Positions 47,528-60,300 of a stretch of 64,000 nt of DNA are shown piece after piece. Numbering within the stretch: position 1 is the stretch's first letter; each line of letters starts with the position of its first letter. The DNA comes from Hofstenia miamia (Eukaryota > Xenacoelomorpha > Acoela). The stretch covers positions 376,374 through 440,373 of the forward strand of contig SCFE01000062.1 in the NCBI GenBank assembly GCA_004352715.1, in the 5' to 3' direction. The notes under the pieces are model-generated. The model saw only the letters and a program-made list of their open reading frames with translations, was not told where the DNA came from and made no database searches. The position numbers and the translations under genes were made by a program.

Positions 47528-48112
47528 AGGCCCAAGTGGTAAAGGGATAGAATGCAAAACTGAAATAGGATGAAATAGGAGCAAATAGAAGAGTAGACGG
47601 AGTTGGAGAAGGGCTCAGCAAAGAGGAAATTCATCAAAGATTTCTTGAAGCTCGGTTGTAGGGAAAAGAAATCAATCGCTGTTGGAGGGATGAGAGTGAA
47701 GATGTAATTAGCAGCAGTACAGGCACGATTGAAAAACGAGTGAAGGGTGCGATGTTTCTTGAGACGACGAATGGAGAAAGTGACATCATCAGAGCGAGGG
47801 GAGCGGGAATTAGAAAACTTAATGAAATCAAAAGGATCAAGATCCAATTTGCGAGTGAGCAGTCGATTGAACAGGAGGAGATCACAGGCATGGAAGTAGA
47901 ATGACAGCAGAAAAGTGTATGGCAAGGGAGAGATCTATTGGAAGGCATGCTTCTGGAAACGTTTAATAGAGTGGAAGAGGGAACGGGAAGGCCACCAACA
48001 GGGAGATGCATAGAGAAGAATGGCGCGAGAAATGCACTTGAACAAAGAATTTCACAGCAGAAATGGAATTAAAGGGAACATTGCGGAAGAGGGCAAAGAG
48101 TGAGGAATTAGC
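47528..48112 (-). mobile_element. 3' end of APE-type LINE, unit B
   Basis: Same antisense LINE tail as unit A but extending about 230 bp further into the element. It ends at GAGGAATTAGCT, where it is joined to R4 endonuclease sequence (AACAAGTACAGG). A tandem duplication of 870 bp (47244-48113) explains the next unit exactly. Confidence 0.75.
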
Positions 48113-48113
48113 T

Positions 48114-48397
48114 AACAAGTACAGGAAGTTGTCAGAGGAAATAGAATGCCTGTGGAAGTTAAAGAAGGTTGAAGTAGTCCCGGTAGTCGTAAGAGCACTA
48201 GGAGCAGTGAGTAAGAAACATAGGAGATACTTGGAAGAGTTGGGAGTACCAAAATGGGGAGGAGCAGTGGTACAGAAGGCAGCATTGTTAGGAACAGCTA
48301 GAGTCCTGAGGAAAGCTCTCAGACTCCCTGGGAACTGGTGAGTTCCCTGAGCTGAGAGGGATACCAGCATGAAGCTGTGAGAAGTAAGAATAATAAT
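48114..48397 (+). mobile_element. R4-like LINE endonuclease tail, unit C
   Basis: Repeats the last 280 bp of unit B (NKYRKLSEEIECLWKLKK onward to the AATAATAATA tail). It begins mid-domain because it was created by the 870-bp tandem duplication. Confidence 0.8.
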
Positions 48398-50690
48398 AGG
48401 CCCAAGTGGTAAAGGGATAGAATGCAAAACTGAAATAGGATGAAATAGGAGCAAATAGAAGAGTAGACGGAGTTGGAGAAGGGCTCAGCAAAGAGGAAAT
48501 TCATCAAAGATTTCTTGAAGCTCGGTTGTAGGGAAAAGAAATCAATCGCTGTTGGAGGGATGAGAGTGAAGATGTAATTAGCAGCAGTACAGGCACGATT
48601 GAAAAACGAGTGAAGGGTGCGATGTTTCTTGAGACGACGAATGGAGAAAGTGACATCATCAGAGCGAGGGGAGCGGGAATTAGAAAACTTAATGAAATCA
48701 AAAGGATCAAGATCCAATTTGCGAGTGAGCAGTCGATTGAACAGGAGGAGATCACAGGCATGGAAGTAGAATGACAGCAGAAAAGTGTATGGCAAGGGAG
48801 AGATCTATTGGAAGGCATGCTTCTGGAAACGTTTAATAGAGTGGAAGAGGGAACGGGAAGGCCACCAACAGGGAGATGCATAGAGAAGAATGGCGCGAGA
48901 AATGCACTTGAACAAAGAATTTCACAGCAGAAATGGAATTAAAGGGAACATTGCGGAAGAGGGCAAAGAGTGAGGAATTAGCTTTGCGGAGACGTAAGGA
49001 CACATGACCAGACTAATTTAAGTTATCAGAAAGTTGAACTCCAAGATGAGTATGGTAAGGGGAAAAGTTCACAGGAAGAGGAAGATCATAAGGGGGAGAT
49101 ACAGAAAAGAAATAGACGAGTTGATTTTGACACATTGACGACGATTGGACAGGTAAGACTGAAAGAGTTCGATGAAATCAGCATCAAAGCCAAATAAACA
49201 TAATTTGTCAAGAAGGATAGAATGAGGGAGCCGATCAAAAGCTTTAGAAATGACAAGAAAGATAATGCAACCAGGATCATTACAATCAGAGTGGAAATAG
49301 CAGTTTTCAATCAAAGTGAGCAAGTTAGTGATGGGAGAACGACCCGGAAGGTTACCATGCTGAGAAGCGAAGAGGTGACGAATTTTTGGGAACATATAAC
49401 GGAAGACAAGACGCTCAAAGATGATTGACAGCCGAGAACGAATAGCTATTGGACGATAAAAAGTGACTTGAAAGGAGGGAAGCTGATTGGATTTTAATAA
49501 TGGAGAGATCCAAGATGTTTTCCAGCAAGGCGGAAAACGTTTAGAGGAACAAATGTAGGAGAAGAGATACTTTAAATGGATGGAAAGAGTTGAGGAAGTT
49601 TCATGGATAACAAAGGTTGGGACGCCATCAGGATAGCAAGGACCAGACAATTTGCAGGACTTAAGCATGAGGGAAATATCATGGGCGTTGAAGACGATGT
49701 CACATAGGCGAATCAGCGGGGAGGTGGCTGGAGGACCAGGGCAAAGAGAGAGACAGGATCAGAAAAATCCGAGCAGAAATAGGCATTGAAGAGATCCGCT
49801 TTCTCCAGATCCGAGTGAGCAGAAAGGTGGTTCCAATGCAAGCTGGAGAGGTCAGGTTTGGAATGTAAAGAACTCAAGAAAGCTTAAGTCTTGAAGAGAT
49901 CTAGATGAGAAGTTTGACAACAGAGCGATTTTGTCGAGTTCCATGAAGTTGATTTAGTCTTGGGTGAGAGAAGAGAGTTTTGAAGAATCGGAAGGACTGT
50001 AACGGCGTTTGAAAGATTCGAGTTTATTCAATGAGTGTACAGTAAGGGATGAGAAATAGAAAGGGAGAGAAATACGCTTTTTCCGACGACGAGGAACAAA
50101 GGATGAAATAACTTGATGAAGGAAGGTGTACCAGTCATCAGCCGAGAAATAGTCATTAAAAATTGAGAATGAGAAGAGAGAGCAGCATTTAGAGATACAA
50201 AGTCACTGTTAGGTCGAGCGTATTGAGGAGCGGCAACACAAGCAAATGGGGTAATACAATTGGCAGACAGGCTGAAGTGATCAAATGAGTGATCAGACAG
50301 TTCGACCGGAACAGGGACCACAGAGGTGTCAAAAATACGATCAGGGTGAGAGCACAAAGCCAAGTCAAGAAGGGAGGAGCGGGAAGTAGGAGAAAATACG
50401 AGTTGTTCGAGAGAGTAAGAGCAAAAAGATCCAGAACAGCGGATTCATAGGCGTCAATAGAGTCAAGTGCATTCCAACAAACATTAGGGAGGTTGAAGTC
50501 ACCACAGATGAGAAGATGAGGACGAGTGGGAAATCCAAGTTGACGAGAGAGAGAGAGAGTGATAGACTGATCATGAAAGTACTCAAGCATTGATGAAAAA
50601 TCAGCAAGGGGAATACGAAAAGGACTGCTGGAAGGAGAAGAGAAACAATTTAGATGCAAGCACCAGTTTCGCACCTGGACTGACAAGACG
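48398..50690 (-). mobile_element. APE-type LINE (Jockey/CR1-like), antisense, 5' truncated
   Basis: On the minus strand, 50365-50686 encodes the 3' part of an AP-endonuclease domain with HLLICGDFNLPNVCWNAL. 49069-49668 encodes the RT: SWISPLLKS, TFYRPIAIRSRLSIIFERLV, SQHGNLPGRSPITNLLTLIE and the VISKAFDRLPHSILLDKL block. 48504-48881 and 48319-48795 encode the thumb and C-terminal tail. Frames are broken between these pieces (49668-50028 and others), so the copy is defective. Its 3' end (ACCACTTGGGCC then TATTATTATT) abuts the R4 tail, so it probably inserted into the R4 element's TAA tract. Its 5' end at about 50690 borders the resumed hAT coding sequence. Confidence 0.85.
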
Positions 50691-50699
50691 CCTTAATTC

Positions 50700-51530
50700 T
50701 CACCTGGAGTACCATCGACCACTGGACAGCACATGAAGCAGCTTGCAGACAAGATCCCGAGGAATATGCCAGAACTGCAATTTGTTTCATGTTTCTGGAT
50801 AGATTTATTGCAGAAATGGACCACCGTTTTCAAAATAGTACTACCCCAGTACTTCAATCAATTGCGTGTCTATATCCGGCAAATCCGCACTTCTTAAATC
50901 TAGATAAGCTCTCATTGTTCAAGGAGAGCTACAACATCTCTCCTAAACGCAAATTTTGAAGAATATTCTGAAGAACTGCGAATCGAATCCGCAAAATTTG
51001 ACTGAACTTATCAAGGTGGTTCTCCCATTCAAAAGTGCACTACCCACAATATTTCTAATGCTGCGTTATGCACTCACATTGCCTATTGCCAATGTTGCGT
51101 CAGAAAGGTCATTTTCTGTACGCCGGAGGATACAATCATTTTTGAAAGAAGACAGATTGAGCAATCTCGCATTCCTGTCAATCAAAAAAGAGCTGACATC
51201 GGCCATCACGACAGATGCAGCCGTGAAAGTATTGCAAAAGTTAAAGACCCTAAGGGCGTCTGTGCAAGAAGGCTCTTCTGGTCGTCGTCTTCTATTTTAG
51301 TTTTGATTATCCCGTTTATGAACCTTTGCATGTTGTATGCAACTTTTCTGAATATATACTTTCTATTTTCTTTCCATTTTCTTTCTCATATATTATCTTC
51401 GCTGATATCATGAGTCGTGAATTCTCAAGAGAGTGGGGGGTAAGGGTGGTAGTGAGGGGGTAACCCCAGTGTGGCTATGAAAGGGGGAGCTCAAGCACCC
51501 CCCAATGAAAATTTTCTGGCCTCACCCCTG
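50700..51530 (+). pseudogene. ZMYM-type hAT transposase, C-terminal part and element 3' end
   Basis: Coding similarity resumes with ACRQDPEEYARTAICFMFLD and RFIAEMDHRF, then SIACLYPANPHFLNLDKL. After a frame break it continues in the frame 50956-51300, with LPIANVASERSFSVRRRIQS and SNLAFLSIKKEL, the hAT C-terminal dimerisation domain. The element ends at 51530 in a terminal repeat that reads CAGGGGTGAGGCCAG on the complementary strand, a typical hAT terminus. Together with 42313-43750 it forms one hAT element of about 2.3 kb split by some 7 kb of LINE sequence. Confidence 0.85.
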
Positions 51531-53124
51531 AAAAAATATGATGCTTCCGGAAATTGACGTAAGATTTATTCTGCCCACATGTTTGCATAAATTACTATAT
51601 AGAAGCAGGTTGTTGTCTGCCTTATTTATATAAGCTTTGAAAGTATACAATGTAGGTCATCAATAAACTCCACAGATTTAAGACAAATTATGAAAGTAGA
51701 CAGTCTTTCAGTTATTTGGTCTAGAAAGCTTCTCAAGCTTTCTAGTAATTTTTTCTATACATTGGTTTACAAACCATTTATAAATCATTTATAAAATTTG
51801 TAGCAGCTGATAAACTAATAAGCATATGTACCTCTTAGCTAACATTACGATATTTGACTTTTTTGTGATGACAAATTATGTAACCGAAAGTATGTGATTT
51901 ATGCTAATAAATTAAATTACTACAACTATTATCTGCTTTTTCTAAAATTTGATATTGCATTGTTTCTTTTGTTTATAGCTGGCGTCTCACGATACTGTTT
52001 TGCATTCCTGTGTATGTCTCACGGTTAAGAAGAATTAACCCTATATGGACCAAATGCGTTCCTCAGCGACATTAGAAAAACATTGATGTTATAAATACCT
52101 CACATTGCCTATTGCCAATGTTGCGTCAGAAAGGTCATTTTCTGTACGCCGGAGGATACAATCATTTTTGAAAGAAGACAGATTGAGCAATCTCGCATTC
52201 CTGTCAATCAAAAAAGAGCTGACATCGGCCATCACGACAGATGCAGCCGTGAAAGTATTGCAAAAGTTAAAGACCCTAAGGGCGTCTGTGCAAGAAGGCT
52301 CTTCTGGTCGTCGTCTTCTATTTTAGTTTTGATTATCCCGTTTATGAACCTTTGCATGTTGTATGCAACTTTTCTGAATATATACTTTCTATTTTCTTTC
52401 CATTTTCTTTCTCATATATTATCTTCGCTGATATCATGAGTCGTGAATTCTCAAGAGAGTGGGGGGTAAGGGTGGTAGTGAGGGGGTAACCCCAGTGTGG
52501 CTATGAAAGGGGGAGCTCAAGCACCCCCCAATGAAAATTTTCTGGCCTCACCCCTGAAAAAATATGATGCTTCCGGAAATTGACGTAAGATTTATTCTGC
52601 CCACATGTTTGCATAAATTACTATATAGAAGCAGGTTGTTGTCTGCCTTATTTATATAAGCTTTGAAAGTATACAATGTAGGTCATCAATAAACTCCACA
52701 GATTTAAGACAAATTATGAAAGTAGACAGTCTTTCAGTTATTTGGTCTAGAAAGCTTCTCAAGCTTTCTAGTAATTTTTTCTATACATTGGTTTACAAAC
52801 CATTTATAAATCATTTATAAAATTTGTAGCAGCTGATAAACTAATAAGCATATGTACCTCTTAGCTAACATTACGATATTTGACTTTTTTGTGATGACAA
52901 ATTATGTAACCGAAAGTATGTGATTTATGCTAATAAATTAAATTACTACAACTATTATCTGCTTTTTCTAAAATTTGATATTGCATTGTTTCTTTTGTTT
53001 ATAGCTGGCGTCTCACGATACTGTTTTGCATTCCTGTGTATGTCTCACGGTTAAGAAGAATTAACCCTATATGGACCAAATGCGTTCCTCAGCGACATTA
53101 GAAAAACATTGATGTTATAAATAT
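51073..53124. repeat. 1,026-bp tandem duplication of the hAT 3' end and flank
   Basis: 51073-52098 recurs as 52099-53124 with no difference noticed, including the transposase C-terminus (51073-51300 and 52099-52326), the terminal repeat (ends at 51530 and 52556) and about 570 bp of flanking DNA. There is no N at the join. Because flanking sequence is included, this is a segmental tandem duplication or assembly artefact, not a second transposition. Confidence 0.9.
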
Positions 53125-54310
53125 AATCAGAATGTTTTTTTCACATGTGGTTATTAAATGAACGGGACACAACCGTGGCTACATAAGAGGACTGCAGTTA
53201 TTCGTATTGTTTCGTTCAAACTCTTGTCACGTGGTCTATTTCTCAGATGTAAACAAATTTTAACGGGTGGATAATAACCAGTTGCAAAATAAATTGGTCC
53301 ATATAGGGTTAACACGAACGGCAATTTTCATACTTGTCTCACGAGTAGTCAAGGCAATTGTGGTTATATTTTAATTGGTGGAACATCAACGAGATTGTGG
53401 TTTATCTAATCACAATTAACGATTAGTTACTCTAAAACAAGAGAATTCAACTAGATTTCATGAAAAAAGGATCGTATGACGTAAAATGTATTTTACACAA
53501 TTACCTTTATTGCTGTAACAGAAATGAACAGCAAATTGACTCGAATTCAGAAAAAGTAATCGTGAGACTCCAGTTGATGATATTGTTATCATTTAATTAT
53601 GGTATTTTGTAACTAGCTTTGCAGATTCTTTGTTTTTTTTAATAAAACCATGTTTTGTGGTTTTCTCGATTTCACTGTTCTTGTAATGTTATTATCGAAA
53701 AAATAGTAAAATACGTAATTTTAATGTCAATGTAATAACTAATCTTAAATTTCTGATGATTTTTGTATTAATTATTAATCGACAGTCTTTTTCTCACTTT
53801 CTTTAGTTTTCAGAAAATTCAAAACATTGTTTAAGTAAAAGAAAAGTATTTTATTATAGCATTGGATGGCAAACAACAACATAGCATTTTTTTAAGTAAT
53901 GGCGGCTGTGAAGTTTTATGACTAGAACGCCGGTATGCAACACTAATGCAAGAAAAAGAAACAAATAAATGTTATTTGGCCATAATTTAAAATGAATGCA
54001 ACAGCTTAATTTAGTTCAATAAGTTTATGTTTTTACAAAGGGCCCATATAATTATCAATACCAGCATGTAGTTGTCAGTTTGTGAAGTTCAAGTAGCCTC
54101 CATGGTACCAGATTTTGCATTCATCGCATTCTATTCCATAGTATTGTATATTCCACAACATTAAACTGAAAGTAACTAAATTATATAATAAACAAATTCA
54201 TAATTTATTTTTTATTCACTACAATAAATAATTAACTTTTGCCAATTATGTGAAATGAGCTGATTTTATTTGAGGCTAACTTTAACCAAGTCTTAAATTT
54301 TCTATTTTAG
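53125..54310. other. Sequence upstream of the first recognised TMEM214-like exon
   Basis: AT-rich. It must contain the promoter, start codon and probably one or more 5' exons of the TMEM214-like gene, because the first recognised exon begins with a splice acceptor in phase. I could not identify the initiating ATG. An ATG at 53902 (ATGGCGGCTGTG) is a possible but unsupported start. Confidence 0.35.
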
Positions 54311-57300
54311 TTACAAACCGTCCAAATATTTTCAGTGAAGCCGAAAATTATCTCAATCAATTTCACGAAACTCAAAACACTCCCATCGAAAAGTCCAAGA
54401 ACAAGGAACCGCCGAAATTGAAACAAAGTAAATTTGATTCTGGAAAACGTAATGAGAAGAAACATAAAGGGCTTTTAAATAATAAAGATGAAATCTCTTC
54501 TAATGATGCAAAACATATCAAGCAAACAATCAAGAATGTAAATTTTACGTAATGTTCATTATTTAATTGCTGTTTAGTTAAATCCTGATGAACTTAAGGA
54601 GCAAATTAATACGGCTCATTCGTATTACGGGAACAGACCTACGGTAACACAATTTCCCCTTGATAACTTTACTCAACTTTCGTGCTCTTAGGAAATTTTA
54701 TGGGATTCAATTGTATTTCTTAATTCGAAATTCGCTTCACTTAAAGATAATGAATTTGCAACGAGGAAGTTTGATTCCGGTATGAAGATTTGGTGATTCA
54801 TTAGATATCATGTTTTAGATCCATTGTGTTTCGTACCTTCCGACGTTGTAGCTCAATTAAAAATTATCATCGAGCAATGTGATAGTGGTATTAGCCAAAT
54901 ATATATTAAAGCTATTCAAGAATATCTCATTCGGGCAGATTCAGGTATGATCAAAGATTTCATTTATAGATTTAAGGCAGTCTTTCTTTTCTGGTGAAAT
55001 TGGTCATTTTACTTTAGATAAATCCGCGATTGGATACCGCATCATAATTCAGTTAATCAGCAAAGTTTCTGGTCATCATCTAATTGAAAAGTCTAAAACG
55101 GTAAATTTGCACTCCTTTGTTTAAATGTAGCAATTGCATTATCTATTTGGAATTTAAACAACATTCGACGCCATTGCATTTCGAAAGAAATTGATGGTCT
55201 TTATACATTGCAATGAATGTTTTGAAATAATATATTCTCAGAAAATTTAATGCATTTTATAAGTTAATAGTTAATATCACGCATTCTAAAATTGGAATCT
55301 ATAATATTAATGATGTCCAAATTATAAATGAAATTATCATTTTAGCGCATAACAACCTTAAAATATTTTACTAACTAAAATTTCCATGTCACTATTTTGA
55401 ATACCTATTGATTTGAGATATAAACTTTACGAAATCACCAATTTAGTTGCGGTTAATTGTTGTTGTATTTTTCTGAATCTTAATGTATTATTTCACAGAC
55501 CCGCATTTAAATTTTTTTATAGAAAAATGTTTGTTGCCAAAATATTTTTCTTGCTTTTTATTTGATAGTAAAGAGCGTAATTAATCCCCCAATCGTTTCA
55601 CTTTAGTGACTAGGTTTTTTGTTATAATTTTCAAATTTAAATCGTACTGTTTTGCTTTTAATCACTCATTATTGCATCAGTTAAATCTATTTATTGTAAA
55701 TTTTTTCTGTTAATAAATTGGATTTTTCTGCTTTGTATTTTCATTCTTTTTTATCGCGGATGCATCCTGAAGTTGAATTATCACATGTTAATGTATCAGT
55801 AATTAATACTGTCTAAGCAAATAGCCTAGATTTAAACTAATAATAATGACTAATTCATATTGTTAATTTTAACATTCCATATCGTGTTATATTTGAATGT
55901 AATATTAATTTCCTTTAAGAATTCTCATTTATTGCATTATATGAGTAAAATTGTTCAATTGCTTTCTGTTCTAATTCTTTTTGCTGTTTGAAATTTATTC
56001 TGCACTAATGCTGCAACTCCTATTGTTCATGAAATATTTCGTCCCTTAACCATATTATCAAATTTGTGAACTGTTGTCATAGAATTTTATTACTGTTTTA
56101 AGTAGCTTTTCAACCGTTTTCTAAAGTCTGCAAATCCTATACTGCTTCTTTTTATTCTAATATTAGCAATGCTCGTGCAATCAAATGGTCACTTCATTAA
56201 TTTTTGCTTTATAAGCTCTTTGAATTGTTGGGCGTGTTTTCCACCTCCGTAGATTGTTCAATGGTCATTATCTATGTATTATAATTTCTTGCTATTGATG
56301 ATAATGTTCTGAAAATGTTACATGAGTGTATATATCGTGTATTCTTTTATTTTCGCACTCAAGTTCAAAATCACGTTTAAGAAATCGTTCGGAATCCATA
56401 TAGAATTCTATCTCAATATACATTGTGATTCCTGCCGTAGATTACCTTGTCAAATGCATGGCCGGAAAATTTGTCGCATTGTTCTGCAAGGAGTATGTAG
56501 ATTTTGAAATTTTAAGGTTTCCAATTTTTCTTTTTAAATTTTCGGTGGAATTAATTTGTTTTTAAATTTAGTAAATGTTCTTAATTAAGAGCAGAAATGG
56601 TTTTATGTTGGTATACCATCAAATTGCATTTTTATTGAAAGCAATAATTTTGTGTCATTTTTATTCGCATTTTTAAGCAATGGGTACTCGGCTATATAGC
56701 AAACAATACTGATTTAAGTTCTAGTTAAATGATTTGAGGTAATTTGGTAAATTGTAAATTTCTTAGCTTATGGAGATGGTACGCAATGGTCTAAGTCGTA
56801 ACATAAACAATGTTTGGATAGTTATCTGGTCAATCACTCAAATTGCTCATGGTAGAGCACACTATGCCTTCGATATGTGGGTTAAGGCTCTTTTTCCACT
56901 CATCAACCACAAACAGCTATGTTTGCCAATTTCAGAATCTTTGGGTTACATTGTTAATATGTACATAGAATCACCCACAAAAATTAGGTAATCTTTTTAG
57001 TTTCTCACTTTTAATTAAAAATTGTTTTTAGTGGAAATCAACTCTTCGTGGCTGACGATTTCTTTAATTTTGTACAAACTGCTTGCATCAGTCCTCCGAA
57101 AAAGTAATAATTTAATCGTTAAAATGACGTTAATGTTTACCGTATTTACGATGATTCATCCTTCTATGTAAAGTATACATATTCTTAATTCATGTTAATG
57201 TTTGTTTGTACATTTGTAGATGTTGCTATGCGACGACATTTCGCATTGAATTATCTTTCCGCTTTGTATTTTCTTCTAGCAATGGAATATGTCTTTAGAA

Positions 57301-60300
57301 ATGACATGTCACTATCAAAGTGGGCATGTTCTAATTTGAACCCAATCCGCATTATTGTTTTACTATACCAGCATCTAATCTGAAAAAATATATTCCAATT
57401 GTTAATGGAAAATAAAGTGAATTTTAGACAACATTTTCAAGAAACGGAACATGCCGCCTAATAATGTCGATTTTTACGAATTCGTTGTGCAAACAAAGGT
57501 GGGTTTTAGCAGCAATGATTCAATATTAAACATTAAATTTCCCGCACATAACCCACATACTTGGGTGCAAACTCTATAGTATGTATCAGTATCACCCGAG
57601 ACAATTTCTGCTCCAATCATAATACTATCTTCACAGAAAACAGTGCGTGATTTTTTGAAATACCATTTATGATTGAGAAATAATTTAATGGTACTACGAG
57701 TTTGTAATTCAACTACAGCTAATGTTAACCCCTTTACGACGTGAACCCATAATATTGGCTCCTGCATGAATTCAAAATACATCAATTGTAGAACGCGATT
57801 AAAAAATTTCCACAAGATCAGGAAGGATATCTGTGGCTAAGCGTTCAGAAAGTGTGAGTAATAATTTTTTCATTATTATCAAATGAAAGATTTTGGTTCA
57901 AATCTGTCTCAAAATTTAATCATTTTTTTGGGTACTTCATTTTCAGAGATATTTTCTTCACTATTTTCAATTGTATTTCAAAATTACCGGCATATTCGCT
58001 AGCAACTTTTGGCGGTGCAAACTCTCCATCAATTAGGCTGTCAACTTTCTCAGGGGGTATGAGGGACATCTTTTGCAATTCGACATAATAAAATTCTTGA
58101 CATTGACTGCTAAAATTCAATTTTTGAAAAAAATATTTGCAAAACTAGGTATAGACAATTAGAGATTTAGTGTGGTTTATAATAAACACATAAAGTTAGA
58201 TTTGTTTAAATATTGGAATCGACAAAATGTAGGTATGAGAATTTTCAGGCAATTGAAATTTAATTTAAAAAATCCTATTTTATGCTATTGTCCTATTTAT
58301 AAATCAATGAAAAAAAATATAATGTATTTAAACTAGTAATTTAAACTAGTATAGTTGGGTATTATATAACTGACACTTATATTAAAACTGAGTAAGATGT
58401 TGAAATATAATAGCTCTTAACGAAAAAATGCCTAAATGAGGGCAAAAAATAACTTTCTTTAGGGGAATGTTAGAACGGACAAGAATTGTTTAAAAAATGA
58501 AAATAGGCGCAAACTAACTGCTAAGGATATATTGCAAACACAAAATGCATGCTACGCTTAGTAATGCATTTTTATGAAAAATAAGGTTCATATGCTCTAA
58601 GATCTTATTCTAAGGGTGCATTCACACAGAAAGATTGTGCTTGCTAGAGCGAGCTTTTGGCGTTCACACAGAAAGCGAGCTTGCGCTAGCTTTAAATCTT
58701 TCATACAGAGAGATTGCGATATTTTCTAGCAATGTATTAAAGCCAGGGTGTTCGCACAGCGCGATTGTGCGAGCTTGGGCTTGCTAGAGATCTAAACAGT
58801 TGAGTTACTGAGAGAGCATTCACACAGAAAGATTTATCGCAATCCCAATTAAAGCCTAGCGCGAGCGATATTTTCTAACACATGTTTAAAGATAGTTCTA
58901 TTCACACAGAAAGCGCGCGAGTGCGCGATTGTAAAAGAAAGAAATTTTGAATTTAAACATGCTAAATATTTTTGACGATGACATCTCGCCCAATAATTTA
59001 AATTCATGCCAAAAATTTGTACGAAGTACGTATAATGTATTTAGTTTCAAATTATTATTTACTATTATCACAAAAATTGTATTATTGAACATATTTGTAA
59101 AATAGGTTTTGTCCACAACATTTTTTATTTATAGGAGTTACTAGTTGAACTATAGTAACTGCTATTAATAAAAAATGTTTTGATTTCTATATTCTTAAAA
59201 ATCTGCCTAAATTAGAAAAAGTTTTTTAATTCACCCGTAATTTATAGAATTTCAAAAAATATAAATTGCATTAAGGTTTATCAAAATATTAAACAATTTA
59301 AGAAAAACAATAATTTTAATGAAGAATTTAATAGGATGTCTAATCGCATAGATTCCATTGTATCAAATGATTTTCAGTTAGTTATTTACATAAAGATCAA
59401 TTAAATTGTAATAATGTTTACATATTAAAAATTATCCACTTTGATTTGCTCAAATGCAATAAAATATAACAATGTGTAGAGAATATTATTGAATATTTTC
59501 CTAATAGCAATTGAAAGCTCGCGTTCTGTGTGAACACTCTCGTATTAATACATTGCTAGAAATCTATCGCAAGCGCAAGCTCGCTTTCTGTGTGAATTCA
59601 ACTATCTTAAAACATGTGTTAAAAAATATAGCAAGCGCACGCCGTCTGTGTGAATGCTACTATCTTAAAACATGTGTTTATATAAAATATAGCAAGCGCA
59701 CGCCGTCTGTGTGAATGCTACTATCTTAAAACATGTGTTTAAATTACAAGCGCGATATCGCAATCTCTCTGTGTGAATACCCTCCTTTATTTCCTCTTGT
59801 TTAAATCTCAAGATTGGCTTTATCGCTCGCTTTCTGTGTGAATTTAACTATCTTAAAGCATGTGTTAAAAATACAAGCGCTATATCGCAAGCTTTCTGTG
59901 TGAATGCACCCTTACATTCGGCTATAANNNNNNNNNNNNNNNNNNNNNNNNNNNNNNNNNNNNNNNNNNNNNNNNNNNNNNNNNNNNNNNNNNNNNNNNN
60001 NNNNNNNNNNNNNNNNNNNNNNNNNNNNNNNNNNNNNNNNNNNNNNNNNNNNNNNNNNNNNNNNNNNNNNNNNNNNNNNNNNNNNNNNNNNNNNNNNNNN
60101 NNNNNNNNNNNNNNNNNNNNNNNNNNNNNNNNNNNNNNNNNNNNNNNNNNNNNNNNNNNNNNNNNNNNNNNNNNNNNNNNNNNNNNNNNNNNNNNNNNNN
60201 NNNNNNNNNNNNNNNNNNNNNNNNNNNNNNNNNNNNNNNNNNNNNNNNNNNNNNNNNNNNNNNNNNNNNNNNNNNNNNNNNNNNNNNNNNNNNNNNNNNN

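Larger units (their letters stand above)
46587..48970. repeat. Triplicated junction between R4-like LINE tail and opposite-strand LINE
   Basis: The same junction (R4 3' UTR, AATAATAATAGGCCCAAGTGG, then antisense LINE) occurs three times, near 46709, 47527 and 48397, with offsets of 818 and 870 bp. The antisense LINE pieces are 46710-47060, 47528-48112 and 48398-50690. The R4 pieces between them are 47061-47527 and 48114-48397. Sequence appears identical between copies, so the duplications are recent or artefactual. Confidence 0.8.

Noticed and set aside
49222-49428. Plus-strand 68-codon frame
   Set aside because: Antisense to the RT domain of the minus-strand LINE.
57192-57383. 63-codon frame read as one exon from its ATG
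   Set aside because: Only the part after the acceptor at 57298 matches TMEM214 in phase with the previous exon; the upstream part is intron.
58611-59911. CRISPR-like array (regularly spaced repeats)
   Set aside because: The repeats are mirrored between two arms, vary in spacing and sequence, and sit in a eukaryotic intron or intergenic context; a foldback transposon explains them.
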